Shown one piece after another: positions 1 to 7,651 of a stretch of DNA of 34,206 bases. Made by a program: the position numbers and the translations under genes. Source of the stretch: Candidatus Gastranaerophilales bacterium. GTDB taxonomy: Bacteria > Cyanobacteriota > Vampirovibrionia > Gastranaerophilales > Gastranaerophilaceae. Under the pieces are notes generated by a model. It was given only the letters and a program-made list of their open reading frames with translations. It was not told the DNA's origin and searched no databases. Numbering within the stretch: position 1 is the stretch's first letter; each line of letters begins with the position of its first letter. The stretch lies in NCBI GenBank assembly GCA_944322755.1, contig CALUPY010000027.1:1-34206 (forward strand). Reading direction: 5' to 3'.

Positions 1-260
1 TTCGGGCGGGCACGATGCGAAGCAAGTGCCCATGCGAGCAAAAACCACGCTTTTTGCGAGCGCCCGTAATCCAAGAGCGGATTTTGGCGGCTGTGGAGTC
101 GAGCCCGTAAGGGCGAGCGAACAGCCATGTGAGCAAGGTTGACGACGCGGGATTTGCGAAGCAAATCAAAGCGGAGTGCAAAACCTTGCGAACGTCAATA
201 ATCCAAGAGCGGATGTACCTTCTTTTTCGGCTGAGCTGAGGCGAAGCCAGAAAAATGGCG
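1..260. repeat. Hairpin-rich dispersed repeat mosaic, left end
   Basis: This stretch is clearly GC-richer than the genes around it and is built of short recurring words such as 'ccaagagcggat' (about 70 and 202) and small palindromes: GCCC-GTAA-GGGC at 103-114 and GATTTGC-GAA-GCAAATC at 151-167. Positions 44-85 ('accacgctttt...gagcggatttt') match 610-650, so the two blocks are related. Open frames here give low-complexity Arg/Ser/Ala-rich peptides typical of translated intergenic repeats, and none has a ribosome binding site. I see no gene. It probably continues beyond the left edge. Confidence 0.65.
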
Positions 261-340
261 TCACGGCATAGCGTAATACAACGAAGTCTGCAAAGGACTG
301 TAAATAGTGACACGTAAGTGCGCTGTGTGAAAATCTGTCA

Positions 341-359
341 TCCTGAACTTGTTTCAGGA
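341..359. repeat. Short inverted repeat in the repeat mosaic
   Basis: TCCTGAA-cttgt-TTCAGGA is a perfect 7-bp stem inside the dispersed-repeat block. Related 'cctgaac / caggat' words recur at about 404, 447, 910, 951 and 34103, so it looks like a recurring component of the family rather than a terminator. No T-run follows it. Confidence 0.5.
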
Positions 360-396
360 TCTTAACTGTGTGGCGTATAGCGCAATATAGTAAGCC

Positions 397-540
397 TGTA
401 AGATCCTGAACAGACACGATTGTTGCGGAGTTCCGGATTTTGCGCTTCAGGATGACAGTCTATGCTGTTTTTTGGATTGCCGCGCCCTCGTTCCTCGGGC
501 TCGCAATGACGCGTTATTTCATGTTTTCTTTCCCCGTCAT
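397..540 (+). repeat. 144-bp dispersed repeat, copy A
   Basis: This copy aligns without gaps to 901-1044 at an offset of 504 bp. The core from 'gtaagat' through 'cttcaggatgacagtc' to 'ctcgcaatgacgc' is nearly identical, and the last 25 bp is more diverged. Part of it (443-483) recurs at 34099-34140. The ending 'gcaatgac', with the nearby 'gaagcaatcc', resembles the common bacterial intergenic repeat whose false translation reads like HCE-RSDEAIQ. No coding function is supported. Confidence 0.8.
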
Positions 541-544
541 TGCG

Positions 545-775
545 AAAGGCGGAATCGGACGGGCACGCCGTGCGAGGCAAAGCCGAGCCCAGTGCCCTTG
601 CGAGGGGAAACCACGCTTTTCCCGAGCGTCCGATTTCAAGAGCGGATTTTCGGACGAGTGAGCGAAGCGAAACTCGGGGAGCGAGAACCGAAGTGAACAC
701 TGGCGCAAGCCAAGTGAACGACAGGTTCGAGCGTGAAGAAAATCCAAGACAGCGGAGCGACGAAGCAATCCAGTC
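545..775. repeat. Dispersed repeat block between copies A and B
   Basis: Positions 550-650 resemble 5-85, and 699-773 resemble the reverse complement of 34131-34206. Shared words are 'actggc..aagccaa', 'gaaatccaagacagcg' and 'gcaatcca'. The block therefore links both ends of the window to one repeat family. Overlapping open frames on both strands are compositionally odd and lack ribosome binding sites, so I do not call genes. The rest of the gap up to 1054 holds only copy B. Confidence 0.6.
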
Positions 776-900
776 GATCGACGCTGCTTATTTCTTAATC
801 TACGCACTATGTCATGCTGAAGCAATAACCTTGGGATGATGTTACCATCGTCTGTGTTCAGCATCTTACCAGTGCCGGAGACTGCGCTATACTTCAAGTA

Positions 901-1044
901 TGTAAGATACTGAACAGACACGATTGTTGCAGAGTTCCGGGTTTTGCGCTTCAGGATGACAGTCTATGCTGTTTTTTGGAATGCCGCGCCCTCGTTCCTC
1001 GGGCTCGCAATGACGCATCATGTTTCGCTTTCTTTCCCAGTCAT
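901..1044 (+). repeat. 144-bp dispersed repeat, copy B
   Basis: Second copy of the 397-540 element in the same orientation. Substitutions are scattered (for example 'gatcc' to 'gatac', 'ggatt' to 'ggaat'). It ends just downstream of the stop codon of the minus-strand gene at 1055-1246, so that gene's 3' trailer runs into the repeat. Confidence 0.8.
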
Positions 1045-1054
1045 TTTATGTTTA

Positions 1055-1246
1055 TTAAGCTATATAGTTGTTGCCAATCCAGCCTGCGCCAAGAAAAAAG
1101 CATTCCTCAAGCATTTTGTCCAAAGAACGGTATATTTTTTTTCTTGGTTTTTGCTGAGCTTTTTTTAAAGCTGCTTTTGTCTCGTCATACTGTGCTGCAA
1201 TGGACAGTGTATAATTTGCAAACGGGTTTGTCGATGATGTAGTCAT
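1055..1246 (-). CDS. Small hypothetical protein (63 aa)
   Basis: I do not recognise this family. The 63-residue product begins MTTSSTNPF, has a short basic helix-prone centre (KAALKKAQQKPRKK, about residues 24-37) and ends with a Gly/aromatic tail. A purine-rich 'gagagagat' lies just upstream of the ATG and could serve as the ribosome binding site. It follows the 126-aa coiled-coil gene by 79 bp on the same strand and is probably co-transcribed with it. The stop codon sits beside a dispersed repeat, so the end of the gene could have been altered by repeat insertion. It could also be a chance frame; size and lack of family keep confidence modest. Confidence 0.45.
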   Translation of the reverse strand: MTTSSTNPFANYTLSIAAQYDETKAALKKAQQKPRKKIYRSLDKMLEECFFLGAGWIGNNYIA

Positions 1247-1325
1247 TTTTTATCTCTCTCTATTTAGTCGGTAATTGGGGTTTTAATAGGCCTTAATTAG
1301 TTTTGCCTGATATTTGATGTATTAA

Positions 1326-1706
1326 TTACTGTGCGTAAGTAAATCCGTCTTTGATGTTGTTTTCTGTGAGCTTCTGCCAGCCGTCTTGTTGTGTAGCGAG
1401 CATTTTCTGTTTTGTTTCAGCCTGCTGTTTTTCAACATTAAGCTGCTGCTCTTTTACATGAATTCTTGCGAGCAATGCCTGATATTTAGACTGAAATGCT
1501 TCACTGTTCACATATTCAATGGCTGCTACAGGGTCATCATCCTGGTTTATGTAGTTCTGACATTCAATTTGCTGTTTTGTCGTGATATCTGCACTTTCTC
1601 TTGAAAGGTTCATAAGCTCATTTGTGATTTCCGTTATTCTTGATTCCAAATCAGCTTTTTGTGCAATTATGCTCTGTGATGTCAATTGTGATACAGCGAA
1701 GCCCAT
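1326..1706 (-). CDS. Coiled-coil hypothetical protein (126 aa)
   Basis: The product is 126 residues, almost entirely predicted helix. A first heptad-like segment covers about residues 8-50 (LTSQSIIAQKADLESRITEI) and a second Gln/Lys/Glu-rich segment about 80-115 (KEQQLNVEKQQAETKQK). There is no signal peptide or membrane segment. The start is supported by 'agagga' eight bases before the ATG. Both ends resemble the ends of the 181-aa protein at 8520-9065 (LxxRIxxLxxxLMxL near the N terminus, EKQQxETQxK near the C terminus), so I infer one lineage-specific family. Function is unknown. Its upstream region carries the TATCTCGTA motif shared with the small operon at 9683-10035. Confidence 0.75.
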   Translation of the reverse strand: MGFAVSQLTSQSIIAQKADLESRITEITNELMNLSRESADITTKQQIECQNYINQDDDPVAAIEYVNSEAFQSKYQALLARIHVKEQQLNVEKQQAETKQKMLATQQDGWQKLTENNIKDGFTYAQ

Positions 1707-2182
1707 CTCTTTATCCTCTTTCTTGTTTCTTACTTATTTCTCTCTTTATTTTTGTTTTATATATCTCGTATATATATAAAGTAATTTAGTATATAAAAAT
1801 TGCCTTTTTTGTATATATTTTCCTTAATATTTCGTAACAAACAAAAAAACCCAGGTTTTAGCCTTACGCCGAGCGGGTTTGAGGCAAAATGACCGCCCAA
1901 TAACAAGAATAACAAGATATATATATAATTATAATATATTGTTATGTTGGCGAAAAAAACAAAAAAATATAGCTCAAACCCTTATAGCAATAGAGTTTTG
2001 AGGCTGGCGACAAAAAATTTTAAAATTTGGTATATACTTTATATATACTATACCGCCCAAATTTCCTTATTATTAAAGAAAAATTTTAAACACTTATGCA
2101 AAAAGCTAATTTTTATAACAAAAAAAAGACAGAAAGACTTGTTGTGCATGTTGAATATTTTTTATAAAAATTGTCAAAAATT
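1707..2182. other. 476-bp gene-less, AT-rich region
   Basis: This holds the upstream region of the 126-aa gene (1707-1790) and the 3' trailer of the gene ending at 2183. Two GC-richer islands stand out, at about 1851-1904 and 1985-2060. Read on the minus strand both contain GGGCGGT followed by GCCTCAAA, separated by 6 bp in one and about 48 bp in the other. Within the first island two alternative stems are possible: GCCTTA/TGAGGC and GCGG/CCGC. A Lys/Tyr/Ile-rich open frame at 1944-2186 (+) looks like AT-driven noise. I cannot name any RNA here. Confidence 0.5.
1763..1789 (-). promoter_or_regulatory. Shared upstream motif (TATCTCGTA box), copy 1
   Basis: On the plus strand this 27-bp segment matches 10111-10137 at 22 positions, including TATCTCGTA and TATATAAA. 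Both copies lie upstream of minus-strand small lineage genes, about 60-80 bp from the start codon. Read towards the gene, it gives a TTTATATA box followed by TACGAGATA, which would fit a -10 region and a start site. No good -35 is evident. The function is inferred from the shared position only. Confidence 0.45.
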
Positions 2183-2551
2183 TTAATCTTCAGGCTGCAC
2201 ATCATATTTAGAAAGGAGCGCTCTGTGTTTTATGTCAAAAATTTGAGAAAGAGACAGCGCCGACAGTCCCGCGCCTGCAAGCGCACAAAGGACAGCTGAA
2301 AGTGACTGCATTGCCCCTGACATATTTTTTGCTGCAGCAGCACCGATTGTCGCACCGGCAACAGTACCAATAATCATTGTCATTCTTGTTTTTTTCTTCC
2401 ATCTAATATTTTCATCCTGAATTTGGGCTGAAAATTCATCGAATTTATCATTCGAAACCGTATATTTATGAGTAGTATGTTTGTTCCAGAGAGAATCTTT
2501 GATTGTTATTGATTTTAGATTTCCGGTTGATTGAACACTGCTAACCTGCAT
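2183..2551 (-). CDS. Small membrane protein with glycine-zipper-like segments (122 aa)
   Basis: This is a 122-residue protein of unknown family. Residues 1-50 are polar (MQVSSVQSTGNLKSITIKDS...). Two small-residue-rich hydrophobic segments follow, about 57-75 (MTMIIGTVAGATIGAAAAK) and 82-102 (LSAVLCALAGAGLSALSLS), with GxxxG/AxxxA spacing typical of packed transmembrane helices. A short charged tail follows. The start has 'agaaggga' upstream. It lies 75 bp downstream of the chromate-transporter pair on the same strand, so it may be read through from that operon or transcribed alone. I cannot assign a function. Confidence 0.7.
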   Translation of the reverse strand: MQVSSVQSTGNLKSITIKDSLWNKHTTHKYTVSNDKFDEFSAQIQDENIRWKKKTRMTMIIGTVAGATIGAAAAKNMSGAMQSLSAVLCALAGAGLSALSLSQIFDIKHRALLSKYDVQPED

Positions 2552-2626
2552 TCGGCTTTCCCTTCTTTTTTCTATGTGTATTTAAAAGTGTAGCAGAAAA
2601 ATTTTTGTTAGTGCAAAGTGTATGTT

Positions 2627-3211
2627 TTACAATATTTTACAAATCTTTTCTGCCAGGTAAACAACAACTCCAGCAACCGCCCCGAGCAGAATCAGCAGCA
2701 TTGGACGTTTACGCAGAAAATATCCGCAAACAGAGAAAAAGCACAGCATTATGACCGCTTTTAAAGAAACCAAATCCATGACCCTGTGTGATGCTGCGAA
2801 TTTGTCGATGGTAAGAATTGCTGATTTAAAAATCTGCAGCGCCGCAACTGTAATCAGCGCTACAGCAGCCGGCCTTAAGCCGTACATAATATACTCTGTA
2901 AAACAGCTGTTTTTATATTTTTTTAGTATTTTGGAAAGTATGGGCACAATTATAACAGAAGGAAGCACAACAGCAACTGTCGCAAGTACAGCCCCAAGAA
3001 AATTTCCCGCCTGAAAACCAGCATATGTCGCCATATTTATCCCGATAGGACCCGGTGTAACATTTGAAACAGCAATCATTTCCGTAATTGTATCTGCATC
3101 ATACCAGTGATAAACGGGAATAAGATAATACAAAAACGGGATTACCGTGTACCCTCCGCCCACAGCAACACAGCCGATTTTGAAAAATTCTACGAAAACA
3201 TCAATCAGCAT
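2627..3211 (-). CDS. Chromate transporter family protein, half-size subunit 2
   Basis: A half-size member of the CHR (chromate ion transporter) family, about 194 residues; short CHR proteins are usually near 190. The family signature FFKIGCVAVGGGYTVIPFL is at the N terminus and VTPGPIGINMATYAGF follows, then several hydrophobic segments ending in a membrane-anchored tail. Half-size CHR proteins are commonly encoded as adjacent pairs thought to work as heterodimers, and this gene overlaps its partner by 11 bp. I chose the ATG at 3211 because 'aagagg' lies at proper distance; the GTG at 3220 overlaps that site. Chromate is the tested substrate for some family members only. In an anaerobic, LPS-making cell the real substrate is unknown. 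Confidence 0.88.
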   Translation of the reverse strand: MLIDVFVEFFKIGCVAVGGGYTVIPFLYYLIPVYHWYDADTITEMIAVSNVTPGPIGINMATYAGFQAGNFLGAVLATVAVVLPSVIIVPILSKILKKYKNSCFTEYIMYGLRPAAVALITVAALQIFKSAILTIDKFAASHRVMDLVSLKAVIMLCFFSVCGYFLRKRPMLLILLGAVAGVVVYLAEKICKIL

Positions 3212-3758
3212 GCTTGGCACCTCTTAAGAGTTTTACAATTAATCCGCAAATACCGGACAAAATGATTATCCAGAAGGGTGAAACACGGAAAAATACCGCG
3301 GCAGCAATTGACACAATAAAAATTATTGATGTAAACCAGTCATTTACAGACTTTTTCCAGAGTTCGAGTATCGTCAAAAATATTAATACGCAGACTGCAA
3401 TGCCTATTTCGTTGAAGATTGACTGTACCAGCGGATAGTGCGATATATTTCCAAGCATGGTTGCGAAAATAATCATCGCAGCAAATGCAGGAAGACACAT
3501 CCCGAAAATGCTTGCCAGCGCACCGAGAATACTTCTTGCACTGTAGCCAATGAACATAGACACGCTGCCTGCAACTATTCCCGGAACACATTGAGCCAGA
3601 GCGTAGTAGTCTATCATCTGTTCCTGTGTACAGATTTTTTCTTTCTCAACTATCTCAGCCTGCAGAAACGGGAGTATTGCATAGCCGCCGCCAAATAATA
3701 CGAGTCCGATTTTAAAAAATATCCAGAATAATTTAAGTAAACTAACCTTTTTTTTCAT
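3201..3758 (-). CDS. Chromate transporter family protein, half-size subunit 1
   Basis: The 185-residue first partner of the CHR pair. It carries the N-terminal motif FFKIGLVLFGGGYAILPFL at about residues 14-32 and the second motif LAQCVPGIVAGSVSMFIGY at about 54-72, followed by four or so hydrophobic helices. The two proteins align over the full length with inserted differences, as expected for an antiparallel-duplicated transporter split into two genes. Its ATG follows the lpxB stop with no spacing (TAG-ATG), so it is translationally coupled to lpxB. Substrate specificity cannot be read from sequence; the lipid A context may be coincidental. Confidence 0.88.
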   Translation of the reverse strand: MKKKVSLLKLFWIFFKIGLVLFGGGYAILPFLQAEIVEKEKICTQEQMIDYYALAQCVPGIVAGSVSMFIGYSARSILGALASIFGMCLPAFAAMIIFATMLGNISHYPLVQSIFNEIGIAVCVLIFLTILELWKKSVNDWFTSIIFIVSIAAAVFFRVSPFWIIILSGICGLIVKLLRGAKHAD

Positions 3759-4877
3759 CTAAATGTCTTCAGCAATTATATGCGCAACTTTTTTTGAGGA
3801 CTCTTCCTGTGAAAGAAGGTCATGTACTTTTGACAAATCATTCACCATCTGTTCGCGATAGATACCGTCGTTCAAAATTTTCAGTATATTTTCTGCAATA
3901 ATATGCGGATTTGAGTCTTTTTGCAAAAGCTCTGGAACTATGTCTTTGTCCATGATTATATTCGGAAGACAAACACGCTCTATGCAGCGCACCAGTCTGT
4001 ACACAATATATGCAATCCACGGGCCTCTGTAGCTAATAATCATCGGCGTTTTATACAGTGCGGCTTCCAGTGCAACAGTTCCCGAGGCAAGCATTAATGC
4101 GTCAGAAACACTCAACAGCGCCTGATTGTCTCCTTTGATAACTTTTATATCAGCCTTTCCGAGATATTTTTCAAAAATTTCATCTTTTAAATTGGGCGCC
4201 TGTGACATAACAAACTGTACGTCTTGAGCTTTTTGTTGAATTAAATCTCTGGCTTTCAGAAATATCTTCATAAGATTTTTTAGTTCAAAAGGCCTGCTGC
4301 CCGGAAATATAGAGACAAGTTTTTTTGATTTGTCGAGATTATATTTTTCAAAAAAATCATCGCGGTTTGCAGGAGGCGGAAGCTGTGAAATAAGGGGGTG
4401 ACCGACATATTCTGCTTTTATTCCCTCTTTTTCATACATTTCTTTCTCGAACGGAAATATGGTCATGACCATGTCTATATTTTTTTTGACAGTGTTTATA
4501 CGCCATTTTCTAGACGCCCAAATCTGGGGCGGGATGTAGTAATATATCTTTAACCCGGCTTTTTTCAAAAATTTTGACAGATTCAGGTTGAATCCGCCGT
4601 AGTCAATCATCAAAACCAAATCCGGCTTATACTCGTTTATCAGATAGTCTGCAACCCTTTTGCCCAGCATATAATGGTCAAAAAGAATTTTTAAATCAAG
4701 CCCCATGGCTGACATTTTTGAATGGTCGGAGAAAAGCTTTACATTGAGACGTTTCAGCTGCTTGCCGCCTATAGCCTCAATTTGAATATCCAAGTCCATG
4801 TCATAAAGACGTTTTACGACAGCCGCGGCATGCGCGTCTCCTGATGCCTCTCCTGTTATAATAAAAAGTTTTTTCAT
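3759..4877 (-). CDS. lpxB: Lipid-A-disaccharide synthase
   Basis: LpxB (GT19 family) joins UDP-2,3-diacylglucosamine to lipid X, releasing UDP, at the inner face of the cytoplasmic membrane. The 372-residue length matches the family. Visible marks are the N-terminal TGEASGD (8-14), PQIWASRKWR (117-126, the usual P-x-W-A-W-R site), YVGHPL (157-162), FPGSRPFELK (191-200), ASGTVALEAAL (264-274) and LPNIIMDKDIVPELLQ (304-319). It overlaps the end of lpxI by 4 bp (ATGA), so the enzyme making lipid X and the enzyme using it are translated together. Nothing looks truncated. Confidence 0.96.
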   Translation of the reverse strand: MKKLFIITGEASGDAHAAAVVKRLYDMDLDIQIEAIGGKQLKRLNVKLFSDHSKMSAMGLDLKILFDHYMLGKRVADYLINEYKPDLVLMIDYGGFNLNLSKFLKKAGLKIYYYIPPQIWASRKWRINTVKKNIDMVMTIFPFEKEMYEKEGIKAEYVGHPLISQLPPPANRDDFFEKYNLDKSKKLVSIFPGSRPFELKNLMKIFLKARDLIQQKAQDVQFVMSQAPNLKDEIFEKYLGKADIKVIKGDNQALLSVSDALMLASGTVALEAALYKTPMIISYRGPWIAYIVYRLVRCIERVCLPNIIMDKDIVPELLQKDSNPHIIAENILKILNDGIYREQMVNDLSKVHDLLSQEESSKKVAHIIAEDI

Positions 4878-5692
4878 ACTGCCATCACAATAATATTATG
4901 CTTGTTTGCGTAATCAATAAGTTCTTTCTGATTTACTAGTATAGTTTCATTAGCCTCTACTGCAATAATTTTTGCGCCGTATTTTTTCATAACCTTTAAA
5001 GTGTTCACACCGACAGCAGGAATATCAAAGCGTTTGTCCTGTGTTGGTTTGCTGACTTTAACGATTACGACATCTTTTCTGCCGCCGAGCTTGCAGCCGC
5101 GTTCAATACATTTGTCAGTGCCTTCAATTGCCTCAACAGCCATAATCATTTTGTTTTTTATAACAACAGACTGTCCGACATCGAGTTTGCCCATTTCTTT
5201 GGCAAGCCAGTAACCGTATTCGACATCTACAATCTGCTCTGCGTCAGGTTCATGTATCCCGAGCACACCGGGCGGCGCAATAAGGTTTTTTATAAATATT
5301 GTCTGGTCAAGAACGGTAATACCCATTTCTTCAAGCTGATCGACTATAATGAGCATAACAGCATCATCATTCAGCCTTTGGGCTTCTTTCATAAGCCTTA
5401 ATGCTTCCATGTCAAATTTCGGACATCTCAGAAGCAGACCTTTATGAACCTTTCCTATAAAAGTAAGCTGGGTTATGTTCTCATTTCTGAGTGTTCTTTT
5501 TATTTTTAAAATCTCTCCGGGTCCGAAGTTGTAGACCTTTGAGCAGTATTTTTTTAACTGATTTCTGTTATCGGAAGACAATGAAATAGCTATCATTTCG
5601 AACCCGTTTTCCTGTGCTGCTTTTGCAACTGCAACGGGTAGAGCGCCGTCGCCGGCGATTAAACATTGTCTTTTATCCAACACGATAGACAA
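4874..5692 (-). CDS. lpxI: UDP-2,3-diacylglucosamine pyrophosphatase LpxI
   Basis: LpxI (formerly DUF1009) hydrolyses UDP-2,3-diacylglucosamine to lipid X and UMP. It is the alternative to LpxH known from Caulobacter and many non-enteric bacteria. The 272-residue product shows the N-terminal IAGDGALPVAVAKAA (about 12-26), the central PPGVLGIHEPD stretch, and the conserved C-terminal KVSKPTQDKRFDIPAVGVNT with its Asp and the Arg-Phe-Asp core. The start is a TTG at 5690-5692, chosen because AGGAGAGG lies just upstream; the in-frame GTG three codons later is too far from it. It follows recR by 138 bp and has its own candidate promoter, then runs directly into lpxB. Confidence 0.94.
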   Translation of the reverse strand: MSIVLDKRQCLIAGDGALPVAVAKAAQENGFEMIAISLSSDNRNQLKKYCSKVYNFGPGEILKIKRTLRNENITQLTFIGKVHKGLLLRCPKFDMEALRLMKEAQRLNDDAVMLIIVDQLEEMGITVLDQTIFIKNLIAPPGVLGIHEPDAEQIVDVEYGYWLAKEMGKLDVGQSVVIKNKMIMAVEAIEGTDKCIERGCKLGGRKDVVIVKVSKPTQDKRFDIPAVGVNTLKVMKKYGAKIIAVEANETILVNQKELIDYANKHNIIVMAV

Positions 5693-5732
5693 AATACCTC
5701 TCCTTAATTGTCTGTTATTCTAACGTCCTTTA

Positions 5733-5762
5733 ATAATACTATAAAAACACTCTTTATTACAA
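5733..5762 (-). promoter_or_regulatory. Candidate sigma-70 type promoter for lpxI-lpxB-chr
   Basis: On the minus strand TTGTAA (5757-5762) and TATTAT (5733-5738) are separated by 18 bp, about 40 bp before the TTG start of lpxI. It sits in the 138-bp gap after recR, consistent with a separate transcription unit for the lipid A genes. Confidence 0.5.
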
Positions 5763-5830
5763 ATATTTTTAACAGAAAGGGATTACCCCGGCTTTACAGA
5801 TTAGCTCTGCAAACCCGAAAAACAGGCTGT

Positions 5831-6430
5831 TCAGCTAACTTCACGCCTGCATTCTATAGCACGCGCAAGTGTAATCTCATCCGCATATTCAATATCAGAA
5901 CCTATTGGTATACCGAAGGCAATCCTGCTTATTTTTACATTAAAAGGTTTAATGAGCTTTGTTAAATACAGGCTCGTTGCCTCGCCCTCTACAGAAGGCC
6001 CCAGTGCAAGTATCACTTCTTTAATGTCATTGTTGGCAATACGCTGCAGAAGTTCTTTTATTCTGATATCCTCTGCTCCTATGCCCTCAATCGGCGATAT
6101 AAGCCCCTGCAGAACATGGTATTTGCCTTTGTATTCATTTGTGTTTTCTATAGCGACAAGATCCTTTGTCTCTGCGCATACGCATATCATAGAGCTGTCT
6201 CTGTTCGGGTCTGAGCATATTTCACACGGATTTGACGCTGACATATTGTAACAGATGTCACAGTAGTGGATGGTCTCTTTTGCAGTTACCATTGCATTGG
6301 CAAATTTTTCCACTTCTCCCATGGGCATTTTTAAAAGATAAAATGCGATACGCTGTGCGGATTTAGGGCCGATTCCCGGAAATCTCTGAAAATAATCTAT
6401 CAAAACAGCCAGAGGCTTTGTGTATTGCAT
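5831..6430 (-). CDS. recR: Recombination mediator RecR
   Basis: RecR acts with RecF/RecO in loading RecA onto gapped DNA. The 199-residue length is standard. Order of domains: N-terminal helix-hairpin-helix (FQRFPGIGPKSAQRIAFYLL, about 14-33), a four-cysteine zinc finger (CDIC...CEIC, about 57-72), then a Toprim domain (ICVCAETKDLVAIE through LALGPSVEGEATSLYL) and a C-terminal Walker-like ISRIAFGIPIGSDIEYADEITL segment. The ATG overlaps the ybaB stop by one base (TAATG), the usual ybaB-recR arrangement. Upstream dnaX, often part of this group, is not here. Confidence 0.96.
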   Translation of the reverse strand: MQYTKPLAVLIDYFQRFPGIGPKSAQRIAFYLLKMPMGEVEKFANAMVTAKETIHYCDICYNMSASNPCEICSDPNRDSSMICVCAETKDLVAIENTNEYKGKYHVLQGLISPIEGIGAEDIRIKELLQRIANNDIKEVILALGPSVEGEATSLYLTKLIKPFNVKISRIAFGIPIGSDIEYADEITLARAIECRREVS

Positions 6431-6762
6431 TAGAACAGTCCCGGTATGTTAATGCCGCCTGTTAGCGATTTCATTTTTGCTTCTTTAGCGCTGCTGGCTT
6501 GTGAAAGAGCCTGTTTCATTGCTGTTGAAATGATGTCCTCCAGCATTTCTACTGTATCATCATCTACAGCTGATGGATTCTCAGGGTTAAGAGCCTCTTT
6601 TTGGAGTTTTATTGATTTAAAATATCCCTGTCCGTCACAAACCACTTTGACAGAGCCGTTTCCTGCCTCTGCGCTGAATTCTGAATTCTCAAGCTCTGTC
6701 TGTGCTTCCTGGAGTTTTTTCTGCATAAATTGAGCTTGTTTCATCATTTGAGCTATGTTCAT
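6430..6762 (-). CDS. YbaB/EbfC family nucleoid-associated protein
   Basis: A small DNA-binding protein of the YbaB/EbfC family, about 110 residues, which forms dimers on DNA and is typically found just upstream of recR. The N-terminal helix IAQMMKQAQFMQKKLQEAQ, the central strand GSVKVVCDGQGYFKSIKL and the C-terminal helix with MKSLTGGINIPGLF are all typical. I chose ATG 6762 because 'gggagagg' lies nine bases upstream; a longer in-frame start at 6789 would include that site in the coding region. The gene is one-base coupled to recR. Confidence 0.93.
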   Translation of the reverse strand: MNIAQMMKQAQFMQKKLQEAQTELENSEFSAEAGNGSVKVVCDGQGYFKSIKLQKEALNPENPSAVDDDTVEMLEDIISTAMKQALSQASSAKEAKMKSLTGGINIPGLF

Positions 6763-6871
6763 TTTTGTAAACCTCTCCCTTTTTTCCAAGTTTTGTATAA
6801 ATATTATTTGAGTATTATAAATTATAAAATAAAATATTCTGTTTTTGCAAGAAATATGGTAATATTTTCAC

Positions 6872-7552
6872 ATGAACATGAAAAAGAACAAAGGATTTTC
6901 CACGCTGGAAATTATTGCATCTATTTTTGTTATTGTGGTTATATTCTTTGTCTGTATAAGGCCGATGCAGATGTATCAGCGAAAAAAGGATGCTGCATCG
7001 ATTTTAAAAAAGACATATTCTGAGCTGTTTCAAACATTACAAATGGCAGTTGGAGAAAACGGCGATGTCAGCAGATGGGGTTTCACGGGAAGATTTGAAG
7101 ACAGGAAAATTATACAAACAAAAATCGCTCCCCACTTAAACCTGGGGGAAAACTGTCTTGAAAAAACCGGCAAATGTGTACCTTTAGAAAATTACAAAAC
7201 ACTTGGAAACAAATATACTTCACTGAATTTAAGCATGCTTCCCGCTTTCACGCTGGCTAACGGCGCCAGCGTGATGTTTGATTTTATGCGCTCCTGCAAT
7301 GCGCAAGGCAGTGTGTGTGCACTGATATACATAGATGTGAACGGAAGTGCAAAACCGAATATGCTCGGACGGGATCTTTTTATTTTTGAGCTGAAAAATT
7401 CAAATTCAATGCTGGAACCTTACAATAAAAAAAATAAAGAGCTTATCTCTGACGCAAAAGAAGGCTGCAGCAAAAAATCTCTGGCCGCAAAAAACTGTGC
7501 TGCACTTATTTATAACAACAACTGGAAAATAGGAGATGACTATGACTGGTAG
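6872..7552 (+). CDS. Orphan type IV pilin-like / pseudopilin protein
   Basis: The N terminus KNKGFSTLEIIASIFVIVVI is a class III prepilin signal: a short basic leader, Gly then Phe at the cleavage site, Glu at mature position 5, and a 20-residue hydrophobic helix (about residues 11-30). The 226-residue product continues with a polar globular domain containing several cysteines (Cys-rich near KEGCSKKSLAAKNCAAL), so it could be disulfide-bonded outside the cytoplasm. It should need a prepilin peptidase and an assembly machine of the type IV pilus / type II secretion class, and none is encoded nearby. It is divergent from ybaB. The Shine-Dalgarno sequence is weak; a second ATG two codons in is also possible. 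Confidence 0.82.
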   Translation: MNMKKNKGFSTLEIIASIFVIVVIFFVCIRPMQMYQRKKDAASILKKTYSELFQTLQMAVGENGDVSRWGFTGRFEDRKIIQTKIAPHLNLGENCLEKTGKCVPLENYKTLGNKYTSLNLSMLPAFTLANGASVMFDFMRSCNAQGSVCALIYIDVNGSAKPNMLGRDLFIFELKNSNSMLEPYNKKNKELISDAKEGCSKKSLAAKNCAALIYNNNWKIGDDYDW

Positions 7553-7585
7553 TTTAAGCAAGAGAATTGCCGGTTTTCTTAAAAC

Positions 7586-7614
7586 TTGAAAAATGGCTGC
7601 CTGTTTATTATAAT
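7586..7614 (+). promoter_or_regulatory. Promoter of clpP
   Basis: TTGAAA (7586-7591) and a perfect TATAAT (7609-7614) are 17 bp apart, about 38 bp upstream of the clpP ATG. This is one of the best sigma-70 type matches in the window. It also shows that the in-frame TTG at 7586 is promoter, not start codon. Confidence 0.75.
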
Positions 7615-7651
7615 TTCCTTAAAAATGCTTGAAAGGGAGAAAATAGTTAAT

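Noticed and set aside
166-1242. Several overlapping open frames on both strands (83-135 aa).
   Set aside because: They lie in dispersed repeats, share translated repeat words, have no ribosome binding sites and overlap each other.
1944-2186. Lys/Tyr/Ile-rich 80-aa open frame (+).
   Set aside because: AT-driven composition, no binding site, overlaps the end of the minus-strand gene at 2183.
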